Notes: generated from the letters alone by a model not told the origin. A DNA stretch of 64,000 nt from Tolypeutes matacus (GCA_026826555.1 JAKSZT010040198.1:132551-196550), one strand, 5' to 3'. Numbered from the stretch's first letter, positions 34,835-47,939 are shown. Numbers and translations: made by a program.

Positions 34835-37800
34835 CCTATGGGCATTGGCTGAAAACCTGCTTTTCCCTTTCTATTTCATGTAAACCTATCTTCCAATCTC
34901 TAGCTCTCTGAGTCAGCTATATTTGCTTAATTCATATCTGAAAATGCATGTAATATCTGGCCTTCAATGCCCGGCATGCTTCACTCAACATAAGGTCCTC
35001 AAGATTCACCCATGTTATCTCTTGTGTTAGTACTGTATTCCTTGTTACAGCTGAGTAATATTCCATTGTATGTATATACCAAATTTTGTTTTTCCATTCA
35101 TCTGCTGATGGGCATTTGGGTTGATTCCAACTTTTGGCAATAGTGAATAATGCTGCTACGAACATTGGTGTGCATATATCTGTTCCTGTCCTTGATTTCA
35201 GTTCTTCTGGGTATATACTCAGGAGTGGTATTGCTGGGTCATATGGCAGATATATAGTTAGCTTTTTGAGGAACTGTCAGACTGTCCTCCACAATGGCTG
35301 GACCATTCTACATCCCAACCAGCAGTGGATGAGTGTTCTCATTCCTCCACATCCCCTCCAACACTTACACTCCTCTGTTTTTTTAGTGGCTGCCAATCTA
35401 AAGGGTGTAAGATGGTATCTCATTGTAGCTTTGATTTGCATTTCCCTAATAGCTAGTGAGGTTGAGCATCTTTTCATGTGCTTTTTACATTTCTTCTTTG
35501 GAGAAGTCTCTGTTTAAATCAGTTGCCCATTTTTAAGTGTCTTGTTTTTCTTTTTCTTTTCAAGATATAGGATTTTTTAAATATGCAGGATATTAGGCTC
35601 CTTTCAGATATGTGGTTACCAAATGTTTTCTCCCATTGGGTAGGCTGTCTTTTCACTTTCTTGACAAAGGCCTTTGAGGTGCAAAAAGTTTTAATTTTGA
35701 GGGGGTCCCATTTAGCTATTTTTTTTCTTTTACTCCTTGTGCTTTAGGTATGAAGTTCATGAAGCCATTTCTTATTACCAGATCCTGTAGATGCTTCCCT
35801 ACATTATCTTCCTAGGTCTTTATGGTCTTGGCTCTGATATTTAGGCTCTTAGATACATTTGAGTAGATTTTTGTATAAGGTGTGAGATGATGTTCCTCTC
35901 TCATTCTTTTTGATATGGATATCCAGTTCTCCAAACACCATTTGTTGAAGAGGCCATTCTCTCCCAGTTGATTGGGCTTGGTGGCCTTGTCGAATATCAA
36001 ATGACTGTATATGTGAGGATCTATATCAGAACTCTCAATTCAATTCCATTGGCCAGTACATCTATCCTTGTGCCAATACCATGCATTTTTTTTTAACACT
36101 GTAGCTTTGTAGAATGTTTTAAAGTCAGGTAGTGTGATTCCTATGATTTCATTTTTCTTTTTCAATATATGCTTTGGCTATTTGGAGCCTCTTGCCCTTC
36201 CAAATAAATTTCATAGTTAATTTTCCCAATTCAGTAAAAAATGCTGTGTTGATTTTTATTGGGATTGCATTAAATCTGTATATTGGTTTGGGTAGGATAC
36301 ACATCTTAATGATATTTAGTCTTCTTATCCATGAACAGAGAATATTATTCCATTTATTTAAGTCTTCTTTGATTTCCTTTAACAGTGTTGTGTAGTTTTC
36401 TGTGTATAACTCATTTACATCTTTAGTTAAATTTATTCCTAGGTATTTGATTTTTTAAGTTACTATTGTAATTGTTTCTTTTTTCTTGATTTCCTCTTCA
36501 GATTGCTTGTTATAGGTGTCCAGAAATGCTACTTATTTTTGTCCATTCATCTTATAACCTGTGATTTTACTGAACTCATTAATACCTTATAGAAGCTTTG
36601 TTGTAGATTTCTCAGGGTTTTCTATGTATAGGATTCTGTCGTTTGCAAATAGTTAGATTTTTACTTCTTCCTTTCCCATTTAGATGCCTTTTATTTCTTT
36701 TTCTTGCCTCAGTGCTTGAGCAAGTACTTCTAAGGCAATGTTAAATTAGAGCAGTGATAGTGAGCATCCTTGTCTTGCTCCCAATCTTAGAGGGAAAGCT
36801 TTTAGGATTTCACCATTGAAGATGATTTTAGCTGTGGGCTTTTCATATATACCCTTTATCATGTTCAGAAAGTTTCCTTATATTCTTATCCTTTGCAGTG
36901 CTTTTATCAGGAAACGGTGCTGTATTTTGTCGAATGCTTTTTCTGCATCTATAGAGATGATCATGTGATGTTTTTACTTGCAATCTGTTTATGTGGTGTA
37001 TTACATTGATTGATTTTCTTATGTTGAACCATCCTGGCATATCAGAGATGAAACTCACTTGGTCATGGTGCATAATTTGTTTGTTGTGTTGTTGAGGATT
37101 TTAGCATTTACGTTCATTAGAGAGGTTGGTCTGTAATTTTCCTTTCTTGTGGCATCTTTGTTTGGCTTTGGTATTAGTGTAATATTGGCATCATAGAATG
37201 AGTTAGGCAATGTTCCTTCTACTTCTATATTTTGGAGGAGTTTAAGCAGGATTGGTGTTAGTCCTTTCCAGAATGTTTGGTAGAATTTATCAGTGAAACC
37301 GTCTGGTCATGGGCTCTTCTTAGTTGGGAGGTTTTTGATGACTGAATCTATCTCTTTACTTCTTATTGTTCTTTAGAGTTCATCAATTTCTTCTTTCATC
37401 AATGTAGACTGCCTGTGTGTTTCTAGTAATTTGTCCATTTCTTCTAAATTATCCTTCTTGTTGGCATACAATTTTTTCAAATTATCTTCTTTTGATACTC
37501 TTTATATCTGTGAGGTCAGTGATGATATCCCCTTCCTCATTTCTTATTTTGTGTATTTGCATCTTCTCTCTGATTTTTTGGTTAGTCTAGCTAAGGGTTT
37601 GTCAATTTTATAGATCTTCTCTTCTTGAAGATCCAGTGTATTAGTCAGCCAAAGGAGTGCTAAAGCAAAATACCAGAAATCTGTTTACTTTTATAAAGGG
37701 TATTTGAGGTAGAAGCTTACAATTACAAGGCCATAATTCATAAGTTTCTTCCTTCACCAAAATCTGTTGCCATGTGTTGGAGCAAAACAGCTGCTGATAT

Positions 37801-39359
37801 TTGCCAGCGTTCAGGCTTCTTGGTTTCCTCTCTTCCCAGGGCTCCATTTCCCTCCAGGCTCAGCTCCTTTGTTTCCTCCACAAGGTCTGCTGCCGGCTAT
37901 GGGTGTCTCTAGTGTTTGCCTCTCTGCACATGGCCAGCTGTGAACTGTCAGGCGAACAGCTCTTCTCTTTTCCCGGGGCCTTCTCTCCTTCCTCATGACC
38001 AAGTTCTTCTGTATGCTTACTTCCCATGGCTTTGGCTGAAGACTTGGCATCAGAAGTCCAACTCAAAACACTCTAACTCTATCCTTTGCTATGCCTTTTA
38101 TCTTTGAGAACCCACCCACTAAGGGGCAGAGCTCAATGCCTTACTGTTGTGGCCAAATCAAAGCCTAATTATAGCTCAATTATGCCCAGATGAACAGACC
38201 AGTTTACAAGCATGATCCAATATCTATTTTTGGAATTCATAACTATCAAATTGCCAAACTGCTACAACCAGCATTTGTTTTTGTTTATTTTTTCTAGTGC
38301 TTTTAAATTTTCTATATCATTTCGTTCTGCTTTAATCTTTGTTAGTTCCTTCTTTCTACTTAGTTTGGGGATAGTTTGTTTTCCTTTTTCTAATGCCTCC
38401 AAGTGTGCAGTTATGTTTTTGATTTCAGCTCTTTCTTCTTTTTTGATATATGCATTTATGGCTATGAATTTCTCTTTCATTACAGCTTTTGCTGCATCCC
38501 ATAGAATTTGATACGTTGTGATGTCATTTTCATTCATTTCACGGTAGTTACGGATTTCTTTTGAGAATTCTTCCTTAACCTGTTGTTTGTCTAAGAGTGT
38601 GTTGTTTAACTTCCATATCTTTGTGCCTAGTCTGGTTCTCTGGCCCTTACTGATTTCCATCTTCATTCCATTGTTGTCAGAGAAATTCATTTGCATGATT
38701 TCGATCTTTCTGTGTTCATTGAGAATTCTTCTGTGGCCTAGAAAGTGGTCTATTTTTGAGAATGATCCATGTGCACTACAGAAGAATGTATATCCCACCA
38801 TATTTGGGTGTAGTGTTCTGTAGTTGTCTATTAGGTCCAGGTCCTCTAATGTATTATTCAGAATCTTTGTTTCTTTATTGATTCTCTGTCAAGATGTTCT
38901 GTCAAATGATGAAAATGGTATATTAAAATCTCCCACTTTAATTGTAGAGGTATCTATTTCTCCACTTAGTTTTTCCAGTGTTTGCCTCATGTATTTTGAG
39001 ACACCCTGGTTAGGTGCATAAATGTTTATGATTATTCTTTCTTTTAAAAAGATGATCCCTTTTTCTAATATATAGTGTCCTTTGTCTCTTACAATAGTTT
39101 TGCATTTAAAGCCTATTTAGTCCAATATTAGTATAGCTCCTCCCACCCCTTTTTGGTTATTGTTTACTTGTAAGGTTGTTTTCCAGCTGTTTGCTTTCAG
39201 CCTCCTTGAATCCCTGGGTCTAACGTAGGTTTCTTGTAGACAGCATATAGTTGGATCATATTTCCTTATCCATTCTGCCAATCTGTGTCTCTTAACTGGT
39301 GAGTTTAATCCATTAATATTCAGTGCTATTACTCTCAAGGAATTACTTACATTAGCCAT
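34835..39359 (-). pseudogene. L1 ORF2 pseudogene of L1-D, split by a solo LTR
   Basis: The start at 39359 gives MANVSNSLRVIALNINGLNS with the endonuclease CCLQET motif. 38262-38801 holds the later endonuclease part (YTFFCSAHGSFSKIDHFLGH), including the Ser-x-Ile-Asp-His signature. The catalytic box reads F-A-N-D (36638-36649), an Asp to Asn change, just after an in-frame stop. The thumb and C-terminal Cys regions are at about 36400-35000 (NGLFNKWCLENWISISKRMR; MFVAALFTIAKSWNQPKCPS). A 630-bp LTR interrupts the frame at 37637. Confidence 0.9.
37632..38271 (+). mobile_element. Solo LTR in L1-D with 5-bp target duplication
   Basis: The LTR (37637-38266, 630 bp) starts TGTATTAGTCAGCC and ends GCTACA, giving TG...CA ends. 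It is flanked by TCCAG (37632-37636) and ACCAG (38267-38271). L1-B at the same site (12380-12400, read in reverse) has GAACCAGC, so the original target was ACCAG, duplicated, with one later change. No internal retroviral sequence is present, so it is a solo LTR left by recombination. The TGTATTAG start and 5-bp duplication suit an ERVL-class LTR. A relative lies at 111-294. Confidence 0.85.
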
Positions 39360-39394
39360 ATTTTCTTTGGCTTCATGTATGTAAGGTTTTTAAT

Positions 39395-40340
39395 TTTCTT
39401 TTTGTCATTTTATTTGTTCTTACACTCTCCTCCAACTCTCTCTTTCCTGTTTTTTCCCTTCAATCTGCAGAACTCCCTTCAGTGTTTCATGAAGGGCAGG
39501 TTTCTTTTTGGCATACTCTCTTCTTTTCTGTTTATCTCTGAATATTTTGGACTCTCCTTCATTTTTGAATGCCAGCTTTGCTGGATAGAGAATTCTTGGC
39601 TAGAATTTTTTTTTTCTTTTATTCCTTAACTCTGTCATACCACTGACTTCTTGCCTCCAGGGTTTCAGATGAGAAATTATCACTTCATCTTTTGAGCTTC
39701 CCTTGTATGTGATGGTTCTCTTTTCTCTTGCTGCCTCAGTATTTACTCTCTGTCTTGAGAATTAGACATTTTGACAAGGATATATCTTGGAGTAGGCCTG
39801 TTGGGATTTATACTGTTTGGAGTTCACTTCACCTCCTGGATATGTACATCCATCTCCCTCCATAGGGTTGGGTAGTTTTCAGCCTTTATTTCCTCCAACA
39901 CTCCTTCTGTTCCCTTTCCCTTCTCTTCTCTGTCTGTGATGCCTATAATGTGTTTGTTTGTGAATTTTGCATTGTCATTCAAATCCTTAAGTCCCTGCTG
40001 GATTTTTTCTACCTCTTTATCTATCTGTCCTACCATCTGTTTGATTTCAGATGTACTGCCTTCCACATCACTAATTCTTTCCTCTGCCTGTTCAAATCTG
40101 CTGTATGGGATTCCAGTGTTTTTTCAATTTCTTAGATTTTGCCATTCATCACCATCATATCCATTATCTTTTTCTATATGTTTACAATTTCATCAGTATG
40201 TTCTCCCAATGTCTTCTTAATATCCTTAATCTCTTCTTTCACTTCTTTTAGTTGGTCCATGATATTAGTTTGGACAGTTTTAATTATTCAATGTTCTGGA
40301 TCTCTTCCTGGTTTTTGGTTTGTTTATTGGACTGGGACAT
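39395..40340 (-). pseudogene. L1 ORF1 pseudogene of L1-D
   Basis: The ATG at 40340-40338 is followed by a coiled-coil coding region (about 40300-40100). An open block at 39824-40066 (VGQIDKEVEKIQQGLKDLND, EIKAENYPTLWREMDVHIQE) ends just before the C-terminal domain. The C-terminal part down to about 39400 is recognisable ('agagaattcttggctag' on the plus strand marks the R-I-L end region) but frameshifted. Confidence 0.8.
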
Positions 40341-40475
40341 GTCTTCCTGTTTCTTGGTATCATTTGTAATTTTTTTTGCCCTATGGTCATCTTTTTATCT
40401 GGTTAAGTTTATTCAGTTGATTAGCTTTTTTCTCTACTCTAGAGTTTTATTTAGCTTCTGTTTTTTTTTTTCTTT

Positions 40476-40497
40476 TGTTGTTGTTGTTGTTGTTGTT
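40476..40497 (+). repeat. (TTG)n microsatellite in L1-D 5'UTR
   Basis: About seven TTG units (CAA on the L1 strand), at the place where L1-A and L1-B have ACACAC-rich sequence and L1-C has a (CA)n run. This spot in the L1 leader has expanded differently in different copies. Confidence 0.85.
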
Positions 40498-40715
40498 AAA
40501 TTATCTCTTTGATACTTTGTTCTTCTTGTTCTATTTCTATGTTTCCTTGAGCAATTTATCTCTTTGTCCAGCTGTCTCCAGATCAATACCTTGAAGGATT
40601 CTGCTCTGCGGATTTCCCAAACAGCTCACTTGGGCAGGATCTTGCCCCCATTCAGCTGTTTTTTTTCTAGAGAGATGGTGAGTCCACACTTATACTGATG
40701 CCTCTTGTCCAGATC

Positions 40716-42829
40716 CCTAGAAGTTTTTTAATCTAGAGTTTCAGGGCTAGGAATAATCCAAAATGGAGGCTTCACCAAGATAAATATTTTTCCCAAGCTG
40801 TGCCATTCCAGCCTCACTGCAGGCTTCTTATTTTGTTCATTTTAAAGCCCTCTAATTTTGATAAGGTGGCCATCCCTAGTCCATCAATCAGCTCTGACTT
40901 TTAGGGATGTCAACCAGAAGATGTTGCATTCAGCATTTTCCAAGGGTAAAAGGAGAGAATGGCAAAGGGAATTCTGAAATGCATACATTTTATGGAAAGA
41001 ATATATTTTTGATATTACTAATGAAAGTTTTGTAAATGTGCAGAATCCAGTAGTCAATTTTATTTTCATTTAATATTGAATATATTTTCCTCTTTCTGGT
41101 GAGTAGTTTTCCTAATTGGGTATGATTTTAAAAATTTAAAGAATCTGTTCTTAATTTTTTAAACTCTAGCTATATACATATGGAAGGTAGACTACGTGAG
41201 TGAATGATAGCAATTATTTCATATAATTAACTCTGTACTTATTTAAATATATTGGCTACTTTGTATTTGCAGCTGTTTATCAAGTGGTTGTATAGTAATG
41301 AATTTAATATTGATGATTTTGGAGGCAAGACAGTGTTATTTCCTGGTAAACCACTTTATAGGTGTATTTTCTTGGGCAAATAACCTAGCTGTACTATACT
41401 TCAATGTTTGCATGTGAAAAAATCAGAAATTTTAATATAAATGTTGTTGAAAAGGTGAAATACATGTAATCACCATGGAACATAACAAAGGCTTAAAAAA
41501 CACTAGATGTTTTCATTTTCCACATGCTATTTAATTGATAATAAAGAATTTTGTGATGGGTTTTACAATTTTATAGAAAGAAAAGTAATATGGGGCAATT
41601 CAACTAAATGAACAACTTTTCACAATTCTTTGCTAATTTCTATTGAAATATATTTGTCAATGGAAGAAGAAATTCCTATTTCTAAGGTCATGTAGCATAC
41701 TCTTAGAATAAGTGAGAGGAAGTTAAATTTCCAAAATATGGGGGTAGACTCTCTAAATTATTCTTACCTAATATCTAAGGACAGCCTACTGTCTACCTGT
41801 ATCTGGAGGGATGAATACAGCTCATTTGTTTTGTGGGAGAACTCTGATAACAATGGGAACAAAATGTAATGTCAAAATATCCAAGAATCACAATGTGTTC
41901 CTCTGTCTTAAAAGTTTATCATATGATGATGTGGTTTCATGTTAGAAAATATGAAAAGGCAACATCCTCTTAATATGGAGTGATGCAGTAGATGCCTGAC
42001 TTGTAATATACTTGCAAGACCTAAGTCTTCATTGCAACCTTGTGCAAACATGCAAGAGTGATTTCCTACACCTCAATTTGTGTGTTAATTCTTTAGTGGC
42101 TCTATCTTGTTGATTTTCATAAAGCTACACTATCTTTGTTATCCAAAGTGTTGTTATCTTACAAATTTTAACAAATCACACTGTATCTGTCTTTCTTAAT
42201 CACTGCTCCAGCCATCTAAATGTCCTGAAGCAGTGGTTTGTAGGATAAAGAGTACTGTTTGGGAAATCAGAAAGCCTGAATCAAATTGTAGATTAACCCA
42301 AATTTGTAAACATTTGGCAATTATTTTTTATACCATGAAACTGAGAGCTAGACTTCCTTAAATCACTGAAAATTAATCTTCTGTGATTCTAATTCATTTT
42401 TCTAACTTACTCAACAGTCAAAAAGTAATGCAAGAATACCCTATGAGATTGTAGTAAGAATGAAGTGAATTTAGAAGCAACATATATGCAGTATAACCAA
42501 TATACTTTTTTCCAGGTATTTTATAAAATTAATGAGATATTCACAAATTGTCTTTAAATGGCATCAGGTAAATTACTTGTGAATAAGTAACTATGGTTAA
42601 ATGTAAATTAGTAGTAATACTGCTTAAAATTCATTTTTTCAGAGAGGCCTTCCAGGCCACCACAAACCTCCATTATAATCCTAAATTCAATGGTTAGCTA
42701 CCTCTAAATTAAAACTCCCTTAGAGCAAAAACGTTGTCTATTTTCTTCCAACTACTATTGTTTGTTATGTTTACAAACTCATATAGGGAATTCAAAATAT
42801 ATTAGTTTAATGTATTATATTATGTGTTA
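40716..42829. other. Unassigned AT-rich intergenic sequence
   Basis: No gene, RNA or young repeat recognised. The first ~150 bases are slightly richer in G+C and may be part of an old element. The remainder looks like single-copy DNA. Confidence 0.55.
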
Positions 42830-43067
42830 AAAACTTTGGGAAACGGGAGTGGATGTGGCTCAGGCAGTTGAGCACCTGCTTCCCACAGGGAGGTTCCAGG
42901 TTCACTTCTGGTGTCTCCTAAAAACAAAACAAAACAAAACAACAAGAAAAATAAAAAACAACTCAGTATAGCTGAAGTGGCTTAGAGTTTGAGTACTGGT
43001 GAGGTCCTGGGTTCGTACCATGGTCTTGGTACCACAAAAAGAAAAAAAAAGAAAACCTTTGGGAAAC
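42830..43067 (+). mobile_element. Dimeric DAS-type SINE with target duplication
   Basis: The first monomer begins 'gggagtggatgtggctcagg' with box B-like 'aggttcacttctgg' and an (AAAAC)n linker. The second (about 42964-43040) has 'tgaagtggcttagagtttga' and 'gggttcgtaccatgg', then an A-rich tail. The flanks carry AAAACTTTGGGAAAC (42830-42844) and the same with one extra C (43052-43067), a clear target duplication of about 15 bp. The whole dimer therefore moved as one unit. Confidence 0.9.
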
Positions 43068-43171
43068 AAACATGACTTTGCTTAATACTTGCAACTTAAT
43101 TGGGTAAATATATGAATAATTCGCTATCACTTTTGCTTGAGTATTTCTTGTCCTATACTAAAAATCAATGT

Positions 43172-44266
43172 TGATGATCTCCAAGGAGGAGACTCCCTGG
43201 CACAAAGGAATTACTACCAAGCACCAACTAGCAACGCAATTGGAAAATGACCTTGACCAAAAAGAGGAAAGGATAATGACAAATGAGTTTATAAGGCTAA
43301 AAGATTTCAAAGGGACTCAGGAAGTCATTCCAGAGGTTACTCTTATGCACATCTCAGTAGGCTCTCATTGACTCCCAAGTAAATATTGCCTCAAATAGTG
43401 GGGCTCCTGAGGGCTCTGGAGACATCCAGATGCTATAGGCAGGGCAGACAGCTTAGGAGTTTGGTGCCCTGCCAGTGGACCTTACTTGAGAATTTATGCT
43501 CCCCAGTGTGACAGAGTAGGACTCAGGTGTGGTTTCCCTAACCATGGCTCTTCTGCCCCTTCTATGTGAACCTATACTTAGTACTAAAGTTGATAGTTTT
43601 CCCTCCAAGAGACTTAAGTCTTTGGGCTGTCCTTGAGGCCAGTTGGGCTCTGAATCTCAACAGAGTTGCATCACCTATCTCCAGTTCATTGAACTCACCC
43701 ATGACAACTAACAAGGAGATGATGATGGACAAAAAACATCCCAAGGAACAGAGAGAGCCTGCAACTCCAAGCAAAATAGCCCCATCTATCTGCTCCATGG
43801 GATCTAATCCCCTCTCAATTAGAGGCAGAAAATTCTCAGAATTCTCAGGATTGGGGAATGAACAATGGACTAGAGTAGACTTACTATTATTCTACTATAG
43901 ATTTATTGTGATTCTAGCAATGGAAGAATGTTTATCATTGATGTGGAAGCAGTGGCCACTGGAGGTTATGAGTGGAAGAAGAGGGAAAAATAGGTGTAAT
44001 ATTTGGGGCATTTCCAGACTTGGGAATTGTCCTGAATGACACTGCAATGACAGATACAGACCGTTATATATCTTGCCATAACTTATAATATTGTGCTGAA
44101 GAGAGGGCAAACAATAATCTATGTTTAGTGACAATGCTCTAATATCTGTTTATCAATTGTAACAAAGGTACCACCATAATGAAAGATGTTGCTAATGTGG
44201 GGAAAATGTGGGAAGGGTAGGGAGTGGGGCATATGGGAATCTCATATATTTTTTACATGATCAATA
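43172..44266 (+). mobile_element. 5'-truncated L1: distal 3'UTR only
   Basis: Begins inside the distal 3'UTR part ('gagactccctggcacaaagg') and follows L1-C 27510-28470 closely, then includes the final ~100 bases ('ggggcatatgggaatctcat', 'tttttacatgatc') that L1-C lacks. No long A tail remains. Confidence 0.8.
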
Positions 44267-45294
44267 CTATTACCTCTTTTTTATAGACTTTATTCAAGTA
44301 CAAGTTAATATTTAATATATTTATGGATATTTAGAAGCAACAGAAAATTTCATCTCTTTCAGAAATATAGTCCAGATTAGAAGTAATTTCAGAGTTTCCA
44401 GAAGCAACAAATATTACTCACTCCAAAGTATGGATATAATTTCTGTCTTCCTTCAGTACTCACTCTGAGTTACCATCCTTATATTTGGAAGTATTATTGA
44501 TAGCATTATTTCTCTCTACTTGTATATTTCCTCATTAATATTATTTTCTTCTTGAATTTGTTTCTCTTATTAAATGTTACAAAATGTAAATGAAATCTGA
44601 CAAAGAAGCATCACAATGCCCTTGAGTATAGTGGTCTCCAAAAGGCATATGTAGGGACTTATGATCAACCAAGTGGTAGTGCAATATGTCCCAGGGAGAT
44701 ATTTCACCACACAATCTTTGAACAAATAGCAAAATCTTGCATAGGCGTCTTACGCAAAATTCAAAAATATTGTTAAAGGATTGCAGTAAATGGGTGAGTG
44801 CCAAATCAAGAAAATGCTGCTTAATATATGATAGAAACTCATAATGCTTTTACTGACCCTTCTCCATCCAATCACTAGCCACCTCGTGCTACTAGTATGG
44901 ATACTTGGCCTGTTCCAGAGGGAGCAGGGTAAAATCTATGTTCATACTGGGGTGTTTATATGTCAGTGTCAATCTAACATAGATTGTTTTGGCAGCATAA
45001 AAATCTGAACTAGGAAATTCACCATCCTAGATCTTGCCCTATAATCAGAAGCATTTTATGAAAAACAATTAAGTCAAAGCACCATGGGGCAAGGGATTAC
45101 TTGCTTTAAGTCATAGAATAGACCACTCAGGGTGGGGAAAACATCTATTTCATAGGGATTAGAGGAGGCATTTGCATTCCTTTAAATGAGTGAATTCCTA
45201 AGGCCATAAGAAAGCATATTTCCAACCCAATAGGCAGGCTGAGAAAAGATTAAGTGGACTCTACCCTTTACATTTGCTTCAGGCTGAATTCCTT
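44267..45294. other. Unassigned intergenic sequence
   Basis: No gene or repeat recognised. A 75-codon minus-strand frame at 44577-44804 has no motif or family resemblance I can name and is probably chance. Confidence 0.5.
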
Positions 45295-46080
45295 GATGGC
45301 ATGACTAAACTATGAAGGAGAGCACCAGTCAATGAAGAACCAATTTGCAAAGACTGTGAAAAGTATTTTTTTTAGTTCTGGCACTCAAGTAAATCTTTGT
45401 TATATCATGATCTCTACAAATTTAAAGAATAAACAGCTCAGGAACAAAATTGCAGAAATGATACTATCAATATTGAAGTCTACATTCTGTGACAAAAAAT
45501 TACAAGACAACAAAACAGGAAATGATGCCCCATCTAAGAGAACAAGATAAAAATCCAGACAAAAACATTAAAAAATGACCTTCAACATACTCAAGAAACT
45601 AAGTGAAAACATGGAGAAAGAATTAAGGATTTAGGAAAAAATGAATGAACAATATGAGAATCTCAATATGAGATATACATTTTAAAATGGAAGCAAACAG
45701 AAATACTCATGTACAAATCACAATATCTAAATTGACACGTCCCCTAGAAGTTTTCAAAAGCTAGTTGAAGCTGTAAGAGGAAAGATTAGTAAACTCAAAT
45801 ACAAGACAAATTAAAAGATTCAGAGTTAGGAGCAGAAAGAAAAAGAAAGAAAAAGGGAAGAGAACATAAGAGAAGAGTGGTAAAACAACAATCACAGCAA
45901 TATACCTATATTGGAAGCCACAGAGGATGAATAAAGAGAAAAACAGGCAGAATGAATATCCAAAGAAATAATGGCAAAAAAGTACATTATATACTGACAA
46001 GTGAATCAATTTATCTAGGAGACATAACCATTAAAAATTACATATATACCTAATTTCAAATACCCAAATGCAGATGCAGG
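45295..46080 (+). pseudogene. Old L1/HAL1-like fragment: 5' leader, ORF1 part, endonuclease scrap
   Basis: The leader 'agcaccagtcaatgaagaac ... agaataaacagctcagg' parallels that of the next copy (46145-46300: 'agcaccaaccaacacaggca ... ggaacagacagctcagg'). Coiled-coil-like ORF1 sequence follows (45560-45720) and decays at about 45980. A short piece at 45990-46070 resembles the region just before the L1 endonuclease FYLP/NIYAPN block. Stops occur in all frames. Confidence 0.5.
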
Positions 46081-46129
46081 CCCAGAGGAGCCTGTGTTTT
46101 GCATAATGCTTTTCTTCTTGGGTGATGGG

Positions 46130-47935
46130 TTATTCTGTAAAGAGCACCAACCAACACAGGCACAATTTGCAAATACTGGTAATGTATTTTCTTTCATTTC
46201 ATTTCTCTTTTATTTTTAATATTTTTTGTTAACTTTTTCACTCAAGGAAATGTCTGACAAAACACTAGATGAATAGAAATTTAAGGAACAGACAGCTCAG
46301 GATCTAAATCCCAAAGATAGCACAGAAAACATTAAAATATGCTATTTGCAATGAAAGAGTACAAGATAAACAAAATCAATAACAAATAAAAGCAGTGATG
46401 GCCCATCCAAAGAAAAAGATGGGATGTAAAAAATAATTGACAAGGAAGGGAACAAGACTTTGGACATATCAGACAAAGACTGTTTTCATTTTCTTATTGA
46501 TTTGAGTGTGATCTTTTTGTATTCTGCATACAAATAAGTTTTAAGCATTTTAAATATGAGCTGAAAAATATAACTAAGAGGCCAGAGCTTACATTTTTAT
46601 TTTAGTGTCTTTTGGGGACAAGGTTTTACTTTAGTAAACATACTACTCTCAGTAAAAAAAAAAAAAAAAAAAAAAAAATGATCATCAAAACACTCAAAAC
46701 ATGCAGAAAGATCTAGAAGATATCAGGAAATTATGTGTGAACAAATTGAGAAATTAATAAATGGATGGAAATTATAAAATGTAACCAAAGAGAAATATTG
46801 AAGTTGAAGACTACAATACTTAAATAAAAATCCCTAAAGGGTTTCAACAGCAGATCAGATCTAGCAGAAGAATTAGTGAGGTGGAAGATAAGAAAATTGA
46901 AATGATTGAGGTTGAAAAGTTGAATAAAAATGACAAATGCTGAACAGAGCCTAAGAGACATATGGGACATGGTCAAACATATCAATATATGCATTATAGG
47001 AGGAGATACAGAAAGATAAGAAAGAGAAAAGGGGGCAGAAGGAATATTCAAAGAGATAATGGCTGGGAACTTCATAAATGCAATGAAAGACATGAATATA
47101 CACATTCAAGAATCCTAACAAACCACATAGAGGATAAAATCATAGAGAAACATACTTCGACACATTTTGATCAAACTGAAATGCCAAGGACAGGGGGGAA
47201 TTCTGAAAACTGTAAGAGAAAAGAAAGTTTGTATGTACAAGTGGGCCTTAAAAGATTAAGGACTAATATCTTGCTGAAAACAAGAAAGCAGTGGGATGTA
47301 ATATTTAAAATGCTGAAAGGAAATATGTGCCCAATTAAGAATATTATATCTGGCAAGACAGTCTTTCAAACATGAGGGATAGATCAAGATATTTCCAGAT
47401 TTCAACTAAATAAAATCTAAGGTAGTTTATCACTAGAACTGCCATATGAAAATACTAAAGGGAGCTCCTCAGACTAAAAGGAAAAGACACTTGACAGTGG
47501 ATTGAATTAGTATGAATAATTAAGACCTCTGGTAAAGATAAACGTTTGGGAAATTACAAATTCTAGTAATATTGTATTGGATTTTTGTCATGTTAATTCA
47601 CTTTTTCCTTCCTCCAAATTCTAAAATGCAGGCAAATATAAAGTAATGTTAAATCTATGGCTTTGGGTATACTATTTATAAAGATATAATATGGAAAAAG
47701 TATACTTGAAAAGTGGGTGACAGAGCGGTATAGGAACAGTGCTTGTTAATATGGAATATAGTTAGCATTATAATTATTATGGTATTTTTTCCAATTGTAA
47801 CAAAGGTAACATCCTAATGCAAACATTTAATAATAGGGAAAATTACCAGTTTGAGGGGGCAGTTTTATGGGAACTCTATTCTTTCTACATGTTTTTTCTC
47901 TAAAATGTATGTGTTTCAAGTTTTTAAAAAGTAAC
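46130..47935 (+). pseudogene. Old L1/HAL1-like element: ORF1 followed directly by a 3'UTR
   Basis: After a leader (46130-46330), ORF1-like sequence runs from about 46690 to 47400, including 'gaacagagcctaagagacat', 'catatcaatatatgcattat' and 'gagataatggctgggaactt', which are ORF1 landmarks. The C-terminal domain is present in open pieces (46962-47375: LKTRKQWDVIFKMLKGNMCP). Instead of ORF2, an L1-type 3' terminus appears within about 400 bases (47795-47935, 'gtaacaaaggtaacatccta', 'ttatgggaactctattcttt'). ORF1 without ORF2 is the layout of HAL1 (half-L1) elements. A 26-base A run at 46653-46678 lies in the leader. Confidence 0.6.
46653..46678 (+). repeat. Poly(A) run
   Basis: About 25 consecutive A between the leader and ORF1 region of the HAL1-like element. 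No SINE head precedes it, so it may be an expanded A tract or the tail of a very short insertion. Confidence 0.8.
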
Positions 47936-47939
47936 AGAG

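Larger units (their letters stand above)
32165..40715 (-). mobile_element. L1-D: near-full-length antisense L1 (about 7.9 kb without the inserted LTR)
   Basis: On the minus strand it runs from a 5' end near 40715 through a short 5'UTR, ORF1, ORF2 and the two-part 3'UTR to an A-rich end near 32165-32185. The 5'UTR has 'ggtgagtgccc'-like and 'caagatcctgcc' blocks as in L1-A and L1-B. It lacks the 1.6-kb segment of L1-A. A solo LTR sits inside ORF2. Both ORFs carry stops. No clear target duplication was found at the ends. Confidence 0.85.

Noticed and set aside
37801..38107. Several frames on both strands in a G+C-richer block
   Set aside because: They fall inside the solo LTR (37637-38266), which interrupts an L1; no host gene features.
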